NCBI GenBank assembly: GCA_016199745.1 | Contig: JACQFZ010000017.1 | Coordinates: 62,001-126,000 of the forward strand | Source of the DNA: Gammaproteobacteria bacterium | Lineage (GTDB): Bacteria > Pseudomonadota > Gammaproteobacteria > Acidiferrobacterales > Sulfurifustaceae | Reading direction: 5' to 3' | DNA length: 64,000 nt | Translations under genes and position numbers: made by a program | Notes under the pieces: generated by a model | The model's database searches: none | What the model saw: the letters and a program-made list of their open reading frames with translations, nothing else | What the model was told of the DNA's origin: nothing | Shown here: piece by piece, positions 8,194 to 17,002 of the stretch | Position numbering within the stretch: position 1 is the first letter of the stretch | Layout of the letters: each line of letters opens with the position of its first letter

Positions 8194-9579
8194 CTAACGA
8201 TTAATCGTCGCTTTCGTTATCGCCCGCCACGGTCCGTGCGAACGGCCCGTCACCGCCGCCCAGTACCAAGCTGAAGCATCGGTAAATCCCTGCCCTTGCG
8301 CATCGACGATCCGCTCGCAAACACGTAGTCGCTGATCGTTCTTCTCGGCAACGAAACAGCGCCAAAGTATCGACGCATCGCCGTCCTGTACCAACGCGCT
8401 CGACAACACGCGATAACCCAAGCCACGATAACAATCGGCCGCGGGATGCAACATGCGCGTCGGCGCCGTCACGTGATGCAACACGATCGCACGTTCGCCG
8501 TCGGTGAAGCGAGCGATGGCGCCGGGGAAACGATCGGCGAAGCGCTGTTCGACCGCCGACAACGCCAGCGGCCGTAACGGCCGGCCTTCGAACTCTTGCG
8601 GCCACTCGATCGCCGACGGCGGCACAACCGCCGCCACCGGCTCCGGTTGCAACCACGGCCAGAGCGTCAAACCGGCAAGCGTGATGAACGAACCGACGCG
8701 CACGCCGCGGCGCCAAGCAACTGCGGTGAACAATCGCCGCGGCTGGTGCCATTCCAATGCGACCGCCGTCGTACCGGCGGCGCTGATGACATACCACAAC
8801 ACCAGCAGACACACGCCGGTGAACGTCGCCAAGCCGATGGCCTCGTGCGTCCATTCGGGCCAATGCACGAGCCCAGCTTCCTTTACGACCAGCACCGTAT
8901 TACGGACGATGTTACCGGCGAGCACGGTCACGCCAATAAACGGCACGCGTCGCAGGAAGCGACCGTCGGAAACGCGCAACCAAGCGGCAGCGGCGCACGC
9001 CGTGAAGTAAGCGACCCAGCCCATTTGGATGCCCGAGCACGGCGCATCCACCATCACCAAGCGCCCAGCGACGACAAGCGCGGTACCGCTTCTTTCGATA
9101 TCGACGGCGAACAACGTCAACAACAGACGCGATGCTTCGGCAGTCACCACACGCAGTGGAAAGCCGACGAAGAATTGCAACGACGACAACAACGGCAACG
9201 CCAGCAGTGCCAAACCGACGAATGCCAACATCGGTTGCTCGGCGATGCGCAGCGCCATCAACGTGGCGCAAACTGCCAGCACCGCCAACACACCGCGCGC
9301 CAACGCCGGTAACTCGGCACCGCCGAGGATGGCGGCGGCAACCAACAATGTCGCTAACACTAACCAACCGATACGCGGCCGCTCGATAAAACCCTTGCGA
9401 TCGCGCAGCACTAATACGGCGAGTGCCGCCAGCGCGACGATGCCTAACGGATCGTCCGACCGATCCAACAAACGGGCGGCACACCAGCGCCATACCGGTG
9501 TCAGCGCCACCACCGGCAACGCCAACCACATCCATGACGGCAGGCGATCGACCCACCCGGATTTCAACGGCAGATTCAT
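8194..9579 (-). CDS. Exosortase with C-terminal EpsI-like domain
   Basis: An integral membrane transpeptidase of the exosortase/archaeosortase family, which cleaves PEP-CTERM-type sorting tails after export. From the ATG at 9579 it has 461 residues. It carries many hydrophobic helices (about residues 15-285), with the catalytic Cys181 in DAPCSGIQMGW, Arg226 in GNIVRNTVLV and His245 in THEAIGL. These are the three signature residues of the family. The soluble C-terminal 160 residues resemble EpsI-like domains fused to some exosortases. Its ATG overlaps the stop of the upstream VIT/vWA gene by ATGA, so the two are translationally coupled. An in-frame upstream ATG at 9654 would lie inside that gene and is unlikely. 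The exact exosortase subfamily cannot be fixed from sequence alone. Confidence 0.9.
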   Translation of the reverse strand: MNLPLKSGWVDRLPSWMWLALPVVALTPVWRWCAARLLDRSDDPLGIVALAALAVLVLRDRKGFIERPRIGWLVLATLLVAAAILGGAELPALARGVLAVLAVCATLMALRIAEQPMLAFVGLALLALPLLSSLQFFVGFPLRVVTAEASRLLLTLFAVDIERSGTALVVAGRLVMVDAPCSGIQMGWVAYFTACAAAAWLRVSDGRFLRRVPFIGVTVLAGNIVRNTVLVVKEAGLVHWPEWTHEAIGLATFTGVCLLVLWYVISAAGTTAVALEWHQPRRLFTAVAWRRGVRVGSFITLAGLTLWPWLQPEPVAAVVPPSAIEWPQEFEGRPLRPLALSAVEQRFADRFPGAIARFTDGERAIVLHHVTAPTRMLHPAADCYRGLGYRVLSSALVQDGDASILWRCFVAEKNDQRLRVCERIVDAQGQGFTDASAWYWAAVTGRSHGPWRAITKATINR

Positions 9580-11615
9580 TGCCGAACCTTGATCGGACGT
9601 CGGCGGCCGAGAAACGCACACAGTGTCACTATCCCGCTGATCGTGAGCATCCACCAGAAGCTCGGCTCCGGTGTGCTCGGCACCGTCGCACCGCCGACGG
9701 CGAGATTGCTTACCCCTTGCGGCAATGGCGACGGTTGATCGACGCGGTCGCTGCTGGCGGGCGCCACATTGCGCACGACATCGTCGATAGCAATGAACGA
9801 CGTGTACGGCGTGAGCAAGTTGTACTTAAGACCGAGGTCGAGAATTTGCTCGCGCCGCGCGCCGTTACCTTCGAGCGACTCTTGATCGCTCAAACTGGCG
9901 ATGCGGTGCCGCGCCCAAAGGTAACGCAACGCGCCGTTGTGTAGCGACGCTTGCTGATTGTTCAATGCTAGCGTTGCGCGGAACGGACCGTTGGCGGCGC
10001 GCCCTTCGAGCACTACGTTACCCTTCGGTTCGCCGCGCCACTTACCAAACAGCACGATCGGTCGCTGCGCGAACACATCCGGCAACGTCATCGGCTCGAC
10101 GTCATAGACATCGAGCCCGTCGAACCGCACCTGCACATGCGTTAATACCGGCGCATCGACCAAACGGCGAAAGCGCTCGGCGGCGGACGCGGCCACCGCC
10201 GAATGTAACACCACGAACGGCTCACCTTGGCCGGCACGGGCCATGCCTTCGATCAGCTGGCGATTGACCGATGAGCCGATACCGAACGCGAATAAATTGG
10301 CATTGGCAAGATTGCGCTGGATCAATTCGAACGTCTCGCGCTCGACCGTGACGTAGCCGTCGGTAATGACGACGAAACTACGCGCACGATCCGGATCGCG
10401 CGGCAACGCCAACGCCGTGCGCAACGCCGGCACCAGCTCGGTACCGCCGCTACCGCTTTGCTCGGACAACACGCGTAACGCCTTGTCGATATTGGCGCGC
10501 GTCGCCGGCACCGATTGCGGGGCGAGCATGCGGTTGCTGCCAGCGAACAACATGACGTTGAAACTGTCGCTGGCACGCAGGCCGCCGACTAAGTCCTTGA
10601 GCAGTGTCTTGGCGGTGTCGAGCGGGAAGCCGTGCATCGAGCCGGAAATGTCGACGACGAAAATATATTCGCGCGGCACGATGGCGGCCGCCGCCACCGC
10701 CCGCGGCGGTTCGACCATCGCTAGAAAGAAATTTTCGCCGCCGCTCGCTTTATCGCCGCGCGACAACAAGATGCCCGACTGAATGCGGTCGCCGGTCAGG
10801 CGATAATCGAGCACGAAGTCGCGGTTGTTTTCGTTGTTGCCGGTATCGGCGAGCGCGACCCGCGTTTCGTTGTCGGAGATGCGCTGCGTGTCGATTTTAT
10901 GCGACGGCGACGTTAACGCTTGCAGCGGGATCGGCGTCGCCAATTGCACGTGCAGATCGAAACGCGGGTTCGCTAACTCGCCCTGCTGCAGGTACGGCGT
11001 CGAGATCCATTGCTCGGTGGTGCCGCTGGCGGTCGCCGGCGAGCCGTTGTAGCGCGGGCCGACAACGGTGGGGAACACGAACTGATAACGGCCATCGGTC
11101 GGCACCATCAACTCGGTGTAGCGCAACTCTACTTTCACGTCGTCACCCGGAAGAATATTGGCGACATTCATCTGGAACACATTCTCGCGCTGTTGTTCGA
11201 GCAGCGCCGCGGTCTTGCCGGCGCTCTTGGCCGCTTCGTAATCGACGCGTGCTTGCTGCTTCTCGCGGATTTTTGCGGTAAGTAGGCGATCGGCCAAGCG
11301 CACGGTCATGCCGTAGACTGCAGCACGGGTCGATCCGGGAAAGATGTAACGCGCCTCGATCGGGCGTGCGCCTTCGTTCTTGTAGTGCTGGGTGACGATG
11401 ACATCGGCGATGACACCGATGATGCGGACATCGACCTGTGTGTCCTTGAGCGGCAGGCGGTCGAGGGTCGGGTCGTCGCTATTGACGAAAAAGTATGGAC
11501 TCTCGACTTGATCCGGCGCGGCGTCGGTCTGCGCGCGGGCGAGCTGGAACGGTAACAATTGAAATACGACAGCGAGCGCCAACAACACGATACGACGGCG
11601 GTAGCACAACAGCAT
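9576..11615 (-). CDS. VIT/von Willebrand A protein with PEP-CTERM-like tail
   Basis: A 679-residue exported protein. The ATG at 11615 has GGGAG seven bases upstream and begins a clear signal peptide (LLALAVVFQLLPFQLARAQ); the longer frame to 11762 is basic and not credible. A VIT domain (about 40-170) is followed by a vWA domain (about 310-490) with the metal-binding motif DISGSMHG. The C-terminus has a Pro-Glu-Pro motif (STPEPSFWW), one hydrophobic helix and a GRRR cluster: the tripartite sorting tail recognised by exosortases. The next gene is an exosortase with overlapping start, so this is very probably its dedicated substrate. A surface adhesion or sensing role is inferred from inter-alpha-inhibitor-like VIT/vWA proteins. 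Confidence 0.92.
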   Translation of the reverse strand: MLLCYRRRIVLLALAVVFQLLPFQLARAQTDAAPDQVESPYFFVNSDDPTLDRLPLKDTQVDVRIIGVIADVIVTQHYKNEGARPIEARYIFPGSTRAAVYGMTVRLADRLLTAKIREKQQARVDYEAAKSAGKTAALLEQQRENVFQMNVANILPGDDVKVELRYTELMVPTDGRYQFVFPTVVGPRYNGSPATASGTTEQWISTPYLQQGELANPRFDLHVQLATPIPLQALTSPSHKIDTQRISDNETRVALADTGNNENNRDFVLDYRLTGDRIQSGILLSRGDKASGGENFFLAMVEPPRAVAAAAIVPREYIFVVDISGSMHGFPLDTAKTLLKDLVGGLRASDSFNVMLFAGSNRMLAPQSVPATRANIDKALRVLSEQSGSGGTELVPALRTALALPRDPDRARSFVVITDGYVTVERETFELIQRNLANANLFAFGIGSSVNRQLIEGMARAGQGEPFVVLHSAVAASAAERFRRLVDAPVLTHVQVRFDGLDVYDVEPMTLPDVFAQRPIVLFGKWRGEPKGNVVLEGRAANGPFRATLALNNQQASLHNGALRYLWARHRIASLSDQESLEGNGARREQILDLGLKYNLLTPYTSFIAIDDVVRNVAPASSDRVDQPSPLPQGVSNLAVGGATVPSTPEPSFWWMLTISGIVTLCAFLGRRRPIKVRQ

Positions 11616-11796
11616 AGTTTTTCTCCCAGCATAGACATGATGCACGGGCGCCAGCATGCGGTGCTTCTGCGGGCGCGGTTTGAAGCCTGGGTGCGGTTGT
11701 GTGAAGCGACGGTGAAGTCGTGGTTCTCGGCGGTGGCGAGAGCCGATATCATGCGGGCGCAACTATCGATTCATCGCCGCGATAACAACAGCCCAC

Positions 11797-12432
11797 ATGC
11801 CGAGTTTTATCGAAAAAATTACCGCCGCCGAAAAACATTTGCGCCGCGTCGATCGCGCGCTGGTGCACGTCATCACCGACGTTGGCCGGTGCACGCTGCG
11901 CCTATCGCGGGGATCGCCGTACGAAGCGCTGACACGGGCGATTGCGTATCAACAACTGACCGGACGCGCCGCGCAAACGATTCTCGATCGCTTCGTCGCG
12001 CTCTATCCCGACACACGCTTCCCCGAGCCGAGCGCGGTGCTGGCAACCTCGGTGGCGCGGTTACGGGCAGTCGGTTTCTCGGGCAATAAAGTGAAGGCGA
12101 TTCACGACATCGCCGCTAAGGCAAACGACGGCGTCATCCCCACGCGCGCGCAGGCGCAACGGCTCGATGACGAGGCACTGGTTCAACGACTGCTGCCGAT
12201 TTACGGCGTCGGTCGCTGGACCGTAGAGATGCTGTTGATCTTTACGCTGGGTCGGCTCGATGTGTTGCCAGTGGATGACTTTGGCGTGCAGAACGGTTTG
12301 CGGGTGGTTCACAAACTTCGCCGTAAACCGACTAAGGCCGATTTCGTGCGCCTCACAGAGAGTTGGCGGCCGTATCGCTCGGTTGGGGCGTGGTATTTGT
12401 GGCGTTATATGGATTTATTGAAGAAACGGTAG
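11797..12432 (+). CDS. DNA-3-methyladenine glycosylase, AlkA type
   Basis: It excises alkylated purines from DNA in base excision repair. The protein (211 residues) has the HhH-GPD fold: ALTRAIAYQQLTGRAAQTI near residues 45-62, the helix-hairpin-helix RLLPIYGVGRWTVEMLL (131-147), and the catalytic Asp in the VDD pair at 160-161 followed by FGVQNGL. WRPYRSVGAWYLWRY near the C-terminus matches the AlkA pattern WRSYA..W. No Cys cluster of the EndoIII type is present. It lacks the N-terminal domain of E. coli AlkA, as do many short bacterial homologues. It is transcribed divergently from the VIT/vWA gene across a 181-base gap. Confidence 0.9.
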   Translation: MPSFIEKITAAEKHLRRVDRALVHVITDVGRCTLRLSRGSPYEALTRAIAYQQLTGRAAQTILDRFVALYPDTRFPEPSAVLATSVARLRAVGFSGNKVKAIHDIAAKANDGVIPTRAQAQRLDDEALVQRLLPIYGVGRWTVEMLLIFTLGRLDVLPVDDFGVQNGLRVVHKLRRKPTKADFVRLTESWRPYRSVGAWYLWRYMDLLKKR

Positions 12433-12464
12433 CGTTCGGATGGGTCCGAGCTAACTCATAAACG

Positions 12465-12643
12465 CCCCCTCCCTAGTGTCCGGAGTCATTAATTTATTAA
12501 AGAATTCCCGGACGCTTGATGTCGTGTCTCCCTCTCCCCTTGCGGGAGAGGGAACAAGGGAGAGGGGAGTGGCTAGCGATACGTTTATTCAACGAATTAA
12601 TGACTCAGGATACTAGCCCTCCCCCGCTATCGCAGGGGAGGGA
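12465..12643. repeat. C/G-rich palindromic repeat, copy 4, split by insertion
   Basis: The left part CCCCCTCCCTA (to 12476) and the right part from 12617 (CCCTCCCCCGC, then its complement after a short loop) together reconstruct the same order as copy 1 at 2430-2475. The two parts are separated by the insertion described at 12474-12616. It lies between convergent alkA-type and response-regulator genes and may end both transcripts. Confidence 0.75.
12474..12616. mobile_element. MITE-like insertion with terminal inverted repeats
   Basis: A 143-bp unit begins CTAGTGTC-GGAGTCATTAATT (21 bases, 12474-12494, shown here in two parts) and ends with its imperfect inverted copy at 12595-12616 (AATGACTCAGGATACTAG). 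Comparison with the unbroken repeat copy 1 shows where it entered and suggests a CTA or TA target duplication. It has no coding capacity. Its core is itself another palindromic repeat (TCCCTCTCCCCTTGCGGGAG). A transposase in trans, perhaps of a TA-targeting family, is inferred only. Confidence 0.6.
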
Positions 12644-12649
12644 ATTAAA

Positions 12650-13357
12650 TTATGAACCGCGGGTTAGCTCGTCGGGTAGATCGTCGGCGAAGGCGTAACC
12701 GACACCACGGTGCGTGCGGATCGGTTCGAGCTGTGGCGCGATCGCATGTAACTTCGCGCGTAATGTTTTGATATGGGTGTCGACGGTACGATCGAAGCTT
12801 TCGCCGGGCTCGGTCCATACCCGTTCGAGCAACTCGTCGCGGGTGAAGACGCGACCGGGAGCGCCGGCCAGCGCTTTCAACAAGCCGTATTCGTAGCGCG
12901 ATAGTTCGAGCACGCAACCGTAGTAGTGAATGCGTCGGCGCACGTCATCGATGGCAATCGCCGGTGCCACGCTTGCCGGCGCCGGTGCACCCTTCTGCAC
13001 GCGCCGTAGGATCGTGCGCACGCGCGCCATGAGTTCGCGCGGCGAGAATGGCTTGGCCACGTAGTCGTCGGCACCGAGCTCGAGGCCGACGACACGATCG
13101 ATCTCGTCATCACGTGCTGTCAGGAACATGACCGGCGTGTCGGTATGCGCTTGGATGCGTTTGAACAAGTCGAAACCGTTGGTGTCCGGCAAACCAACGT
13201 CCAAGACAATTAATGCCACCGCCTGCTCGGCAAGCTTCGTCAACGCCTCGGTGCCGGTGCGGCATAACACCGGTTCGAAACCATCGGTCGCCAGCGCGTA
13301 GCGAATGATATCGGCGATGCTGGGTTCGTCTTCGACGACTAGGATGCGAGGCTTCAT
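12650..13357 (-). CDS. OmpR-family response regulator, CreB-like
   Basis: A 235-residue two-component regulator. The receiver domain has the acidic pair Asp10/Glu11, phospho-acceptor Asp53 in VLDVGLPD, Thr80 and Lys102 (AKPFSPRE). The C-terminal winged helix (about 140-225) carries SRYEYGLLKALAGAPGRVFT, RVWTEPGESFDRTVDTHI and THRGVGYAF, typical of DNA-binding OmpR-type domains. Spacing and the LDVGLPDTNGF and GLELGADDYVAKPFSPRE segments are closest to CreB. No histidine kinase gene adjoins it: upstream is a propeller lipoprotein and downstream a repeat region, so it is an orphan in this window. Its targets are unknown. Confidence 0.88.
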   Translation of the reverse strand: MKPRILVVEDEPSIADIIRYALATDGFEPVLCRTGTEALTKLAEQAVALIVLDVGLPDTNGFDLFKRIQAHTDTPVMFLTARDDEIDRVVGLELGADDYVAKPFSPRELMARVRTILRRVQKGAPAPASVAPAIAIDDVRRRIHYYGCVLELSRYEYGLLKALAGAPGRVFTRDELLERVWTEPGESFDRTVDTHIKTLRAKLHAIAPQLEPIRTHRGVGYAFADDLPDELTRGS

Positions 13358-13376
13358 GGATGCGCTTTAAAAGGAA

Positions 13377-14381
13377 TTAATCTACCGGGATGGCAGGTCC
13401 CCAAGATCCGTTCGCTTGTTTCACCGAATACATAATCTTGATCTTATACGTTGTCAGGTCGCCGCAGGCGAAATACATATATTGGCCGTCGTCGGTGAAA
13501 GAGGCCTCGGCGGCATAACCGCAGCCGGCAATCGAGATAACGGTCGGCGACGCCGTACAGGTCGAGCCGTTCGAGAGGCAATGCATGAGGCCGGACGGGC
13601 TGTTCCAGTAGATGTCCGGACCGACCGGGCTAACCCACATTTGATCGTCGTCGCCGGCGGTATTAAACGGCGCACCCGCGTTGACCGGCGCCGACCAGCT
13701 GCCGTTAGTGTAGAAAGAAAACCAAATATCGGTTCCGCCGAAGCCGCCGGCACGATTCGACAAGAACCAAAGCCCGTGCCCATCGGCCGAAAGATGGGGA
13801 TTGTCCTGGCGCACGCCGGGCGTAGGGTCGTTGATGCCGGGATCTAAACTAGCGGCGGAACTCCAGCCACCGTCCGAGTTTCGATTAGCGATGAGCAGAT
13901 CGTTGTGGGTGCCGTTTCCCTGAAGCCAAATGAACGTATTGCCATCGTTGATCTCCATGCCGCTTGAATCGGCATAAGCGCCATTGAGTCCGAGGTTGAC
14001 TGCTTCGCCCCAGGTACCGTCGGGATTTTTCGTTGCGACGTAGATGTCGGATTCATCCCACGGATTGTTGCCGTTCTTATGTAAGCCCGACCGCTCCGGT
14101 CCGGTGGCCGGCGGCAACGTGATGCCGCCGCTTTTTAACCAGACGGAAAAATCGTAGCGCGAGTACATGAAATAGAGCCGCTTTCCATCGCGCGAAATGA
14201 AAGGAGAATCGGACCAGCCGGCTGCCGTATTGATGGGAATGTGCGCGGTTGGATCGCTCGGCGCTGGATCGTTCGATGAACCGGAACCACCGCCGCAGGC
14301 AGCGAGCCACACCATCGATAGGCCGGCGCAAACCGACGCGACCGCTCGACGCACAGCGCTCGGGGATTGGATGTCGCTCAT
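13377..14381 (-). CDS. PD40/TolB-like beta-propeller lipoprotein
   Basis: A 334-residue lipoprotein with signal peptide and lipobox LAAC (Cys29), followed by a GGGSGSS linker. The rest is made of PD40-type propeller blades: SPFISRDGKRLYFMYSR, then LSADGHGLWFLSNRAGGFGG with TDIW, and FTDDGQYMYFACG. Such proteins sit on the outer membrane and bind partners through the propeller; no enzymatic residues are seen. It lies 19 bases upstream of the response regulator on the same strand and may be co-transcribed with it. Whether it senses or reports a signal to that orphan regulator cannot be judged. Confidence 0.8.
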   Translation of the reverse strand: MSDIQSPSAVRRAVASVCAGLSMVWLAACGGGSGSSNDPAPSDPTAHIPINTAAGWSDSPFISRDGKRLYFMYSRYDFSVWLKSGGITLPPATGPERSGLHKNGNNPWDESDIYVATKNPDGTWGEAVNLGLNGAYADSSGMEINDGNTFIWLQGNGTHNDLLIANRNSDGGWSSAASLDPGINDPTPGVRQDNPHLSADGHGLWFLSNRAGGFGGTDIWFSFYTNGSWSAPVNAGAPFNTAGDDDQMWVSPVGPDIYWNSPSGLMHCLSNGSTCTASPTVISIAGCGYAAEASFTDDGQYMYFACGDLTTYKIKIMYSVKQANGSWGPAIPVD

Positions 14382-14741
14382 GGTCCTGCCCTGATCTTAT
14401 GTTTTTATAAATTCTGCCGGCGTCGCTGCCGGCGCGAGGCTTATTATCGGCTTACCCGGTTCCGCTCGCGAATCGGCGGCCCCGGCCTGATACCTTAATA
14501 TATGGTATCCGACGACCATCAGCATGCCACGGCAAGCTCGGGGTCGGAAACAGGATTTTTTAGCGTGGGTGGGGCTTTTGAGGAGGGGCGCCAGAAAACG
14601 TCGTGTGCCGATAAAACGATGGGGGATCGACCGGCATCCCCACTCGCCTTGTTGTCCACAGGAGAACAGCCACTTGCGCACGGAACACACTATCGGCAAG
14701 TCACTCGCCGATAAGCGCGCCGGCGGGTACTGCGAGATACC
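14382..14741. other. Intergenic stretch, no supported gene
   Basis: About 360 bases separate the propeller lipoprotein gene and the OmpA-like gene, both on the minus strand. Short frames of 70-111 codons occur on both strands, but they have no recognisable domain, biased composition and poor ribosome binding sites. The promoter of the lipoprotein gene probably lies here. I see no repeat of the palindromic family and no T6SS-type phased element. Confidence 0.5.
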
Positions 14742-15269
14742 TTACTGTATCGTCTTGATCGTAACGCGCCGGTTCTCGGGCGCGATCGGATTTTCGACAT
14801 TCATCAATTCACTTTCACCTTTACCGATCGCCGTCAGTCGTGCCTCGGCGATCTTGTAATTCTGTACCAAATATTGCCGGACGGCGACGGCCCGCTCCTC
14901 GGAAAGTTGTAGGTTAAATTCGTCGGTGCCGCGTGGGTCAGCGTGGCCTTCGATGTTGAATTTGTAATTTGCCAACTGGTCGGATTTGAGCGCCAACCCA
15001 ACCTTGTCCAGCACCGCCGCGCCTTCGACGGTGAGCTCCGCCGAGTTGGTCGCGAAGGTAACAAGCAACGATGCGTTCGCCGCTTGATTTGCCGCGTCGG
15101 TCGTATCGCGACTGAAACCGCGTGTGCGCGGCTGTTCGCCCGGCGTAAGCGCCCTAATCAACGCGACCTCGGTCACATCATTCCCCGTCAGCAGCGGACC
15201 GGCCGCTTCAGCTACCCCCATCAGTGACACCGCCGTCACCAGGAACATCGCCAACCGCGAATGTTTCAT
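14742..15269 (-). CDS. OmpA-like peptidoglycan-binding protein of T6SS locus
   Basis: A 175-residue exported protein. The ATG at 15269 has a perfect AGGAGG seven bases upstream and opens a signal peptide (LAMFLVTAVSLMGVAEAAG). The C-terminal OmpA domain runs from LLVTFATNSAELT to the end and includes FNIEGHADPRGTDEFNLQLS, ERAVAVRQYL and ENRRVTI; the Asp and Arg that bind diaminopimelate are present. It is the second gene after tagH, 85 bases apart, and is thus probably expressed from the leftward T6SS promoter. A role in tethering the secretion apparatus to peptidoglycan is inferred from context. A longer frame to 15350 lacks a signal peptide at its start. Confidence 0.85.
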   Translation of the reverse strand: MKHSRLAMFLVTAVSLMGVAEAAGPLLTGNDVTEVALIRALTPGEQPRTRGFSRDTTDAANQAANASLLVTFATNSAELTVEGAAVLDKVGLALKSDQLANYKFNIEGHADPRGTDEFNLQLSEERAVAVRQYLVQNYKIAEARLTAIGKGESELMNVENPIAPENRRVTIKTIQ

Positions 15270-15354
15270 TTTTTCCTCCTGTGCACTCATTGAGTTATAC
15301 GTTAACCGAATTATATGTCTTACCATACCCGCGACTTGGTTCACCAACAATCTC

Positions 15355-16818
15355 CTATTTCAGACTAGCGGCACTCTTGTCCTGCTGTTCGAGTTTTTCG
15401 ATCTGCGCCTCGTAAGCCCGCAAGAACTCTTTACCGAACAACGTGTGAAAATCGTCCTCTGCCTCGCGCGACACGTCGCTGTACAGATGCTCGTACAAAT
15501 CCCACAAGCGAATTTTGCGCTTACTCGGCAATAACGACTCGATAAAATTATTTCGCGTCAAACGTTCTGCCAACTGCTTGGGGTTAAAGCGCGACAACAT
15601 CCCGCTCAGCGCCGCCCGCATGCCGGCCACTACTCCGAACTGGTGCGCGCATAAATCTTTATGGGCGTCCCTCATGGCAGGCAACGGCAGCATGAACCCA
15701 GGTTGTGGTACCAGTAGATGCGTCAGCGCCACTTCTACGTTCGGCGACAACTTGAGTGGATTATTTTCGCGGGCGGCGATCATGGTGCGATCGGCACGCA
15801 CTTCGCGCTTAACCAAGGCTCTGGACAACAACAGATTAAGCGTTCCCTGGGTCGCCTCGCGCAAGAGCGCTCCCAGCATGTTCGCGGTCTGCGGTGTCAG
15901 CCCGCCCGGCAGCTTGAGATGAGGCACACCGGCACCTTTTAAGAACGCTTGCAGCACTTCGTCCTGGGTCGCCGGCACCGCCGCCGGCGCTGCGGCCGGG
16001 GGTGGCGCTGGTTTCACCGGCGCGCGATTCACCGTCACCGCCGGCTTCGACTTGGCCGGCGCAGGAGCGGTCTTCGCCTGCGGTGGGACGAACGAGCTAT
16101 GTATTTCCGGCGCATCGTTTCGCTGCGGACGCGCGGCGCGTACCGTCGTTCCGGCGCGAGCCGTCGCCAACGGTCTGCCGGGCGCACAGGGGTCGGCGCT
16201 TGCGACCGTTCCAAGCCTGAACAGATCGTCGATACATTGGCTTTTGTTGGTTGGCGGGCCCAAATCCGCGTCGAAATCATTGGGCAACCAAACCGACTCG
16301 GGTTGCGCCGCCGGCGGCTGATTCGGCACAGCCAACGGATTGAAGCCCGACAACAACGTGTCATCTTCCCCGGAAACGGCGAACGGATCGTCCATCAAGC
16401 TAGCTAGTGGATTGTCGTTAGCTACGCCAGGTTTCGTCGACACCGGCGCTTCGGTACACGCGCTGGTAACAATAGATGCCGCGTCTTTGCCGTTAACCGC
16501 GCCCACCGCCGCGACTTGCAGACGATAGACGCCAATAACAATTTGATCGCCGTCGCCAATCTCATGTTCGTTCCCCTGACCCAGCGCACAGCCGTTGACG
16601 TGGACCGGCGTGCTGCTGCTATTGTCGCGAATCGCATAACGACCGACACGAAACAGGATCACGGCATGCGTACGCGAGATGTGACGCTCCGGATCGGGCA
16701 ACACCAACGTGTTGTCCTGGCCGCGACCGATGCTGCCGCCGAGTTCGTCGAATTCCGCAACCAGCGGCTCGGCATGCGCACGACCGTTATGCTCGACGAC
16801 GCTGATGGTGATCGCCAT
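15355..16818 (-). CDS. tagH: T6SS FHA-domain protein TagH
   Basis: A 487-residue cytoplasmic protein of the T6SS threonine-phosphorylation branch. The N-terminal FHA domain (about 1-100) has IGRGQDNTLVLPDPERHISR, the phosphothreonine-binding Gly-Arg and Ser-Arg-x-His residues. A proline/alanine-rich linker of about 150 residues follows. The C-terminal domain (about 290-470) with PNVEVALTHLLVPQPGFMLP, NPKQLAERL and LLPSKRKIRLWDLYEHLY is the T6SS-specific FHA partner domain. The ATG at 16818 follows GGAGAAGGAA; an upstream ATG at 16839 is less well placed. The phased promoter element on the minus strand ends 63 bases upstream. The kinase at the right end of the locus is its expected partner. 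Confidence 0.92.
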   Translation of the reverse strand: MAITISVVEHNGRAHAEPLVAEFDELGGSIGRGQDNTLVLPDPERHISRTHAVILFRVGRYAIRDNSSSTPVHVNGCALGQGNEHEIGDGDQIVIGVYRLQVAAVGAVNGKDAASIVTSACTEAPVSTKPGVANDNPLASLMDDPFAVSGEDDTLLSGFNPLAVPNQPPAAQPESVWLPNDFDADLGPPTNKSQCIDDLFRLGTVASADPCAPGRPLATARAGTTVRAARPQRNDAPEIHSSFVPPQAKTAPAPAKSKPAVTVNRAPVKPAPPPAAAPAAVPATQDEVLQAFLKGAGVPHLKLPGGLTPQTANMLGALLREATQGTLNLLLSRALVKREVRADRTMIAARENNPLKLSPNVEVALTHLLVPQPGFMLPLPAMRDAHKDLCAHQFGVVAGMRAALSGMLSRFNPKQLAERLTRNNFIESLLPSKRKIRLWDLYEHLYSDVSREAEDDFHTLFGKEFLRAYEAQIEKLEQQDKSAASLK

Positions 16819-16880
16819 TTCCTTCTCCGCGATATGCAAGTAAACGTGCTCGTTGACTAACGAGCGCTAACAAGACGCCG

Positions 16881-16935
16881 GCATCTTCCCACGCGCTCCG
16901 TGCGCACAAAACGACATCATCGGACGTCATGCGAC
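16881..16935 (-). promoter_or_regulatory. Phased T6SS promoter element, copy 1
   Basis: Read on the minus strand, GTC triplets lie at exact 10-bp steps (plus positions 16935, 16925, 16915) and run into the core GTCGTTTTGTGCG (16915-16903). Ten variable bases follow, then GTGGGAAGATGC (16892-16881). It precedes tagH by 63 bases and is arranged back to back with copy 2. Confidence 0.75.
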
Positions 16936-17002
16936 ATAAGCGCTGACGAACTTCTATGAGTTTTTTTGGCCGCCGGTCTAGTGCACGGCGCATTAACGTC
17001 GT

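Noticed and set aside
8912-9619. 235-residue minus-strand frame inside the exosortase gene
   Set aside because: It is a high-arginine shadow of the real exosortase frame, with no domain or start signal.
14502-14859. Short genes between the propeller lipoprotein and OmpA-like genes
   Set aside because: Frames on both strands are of low quality and overlap each other, and none has a convincing ribosome binding site.
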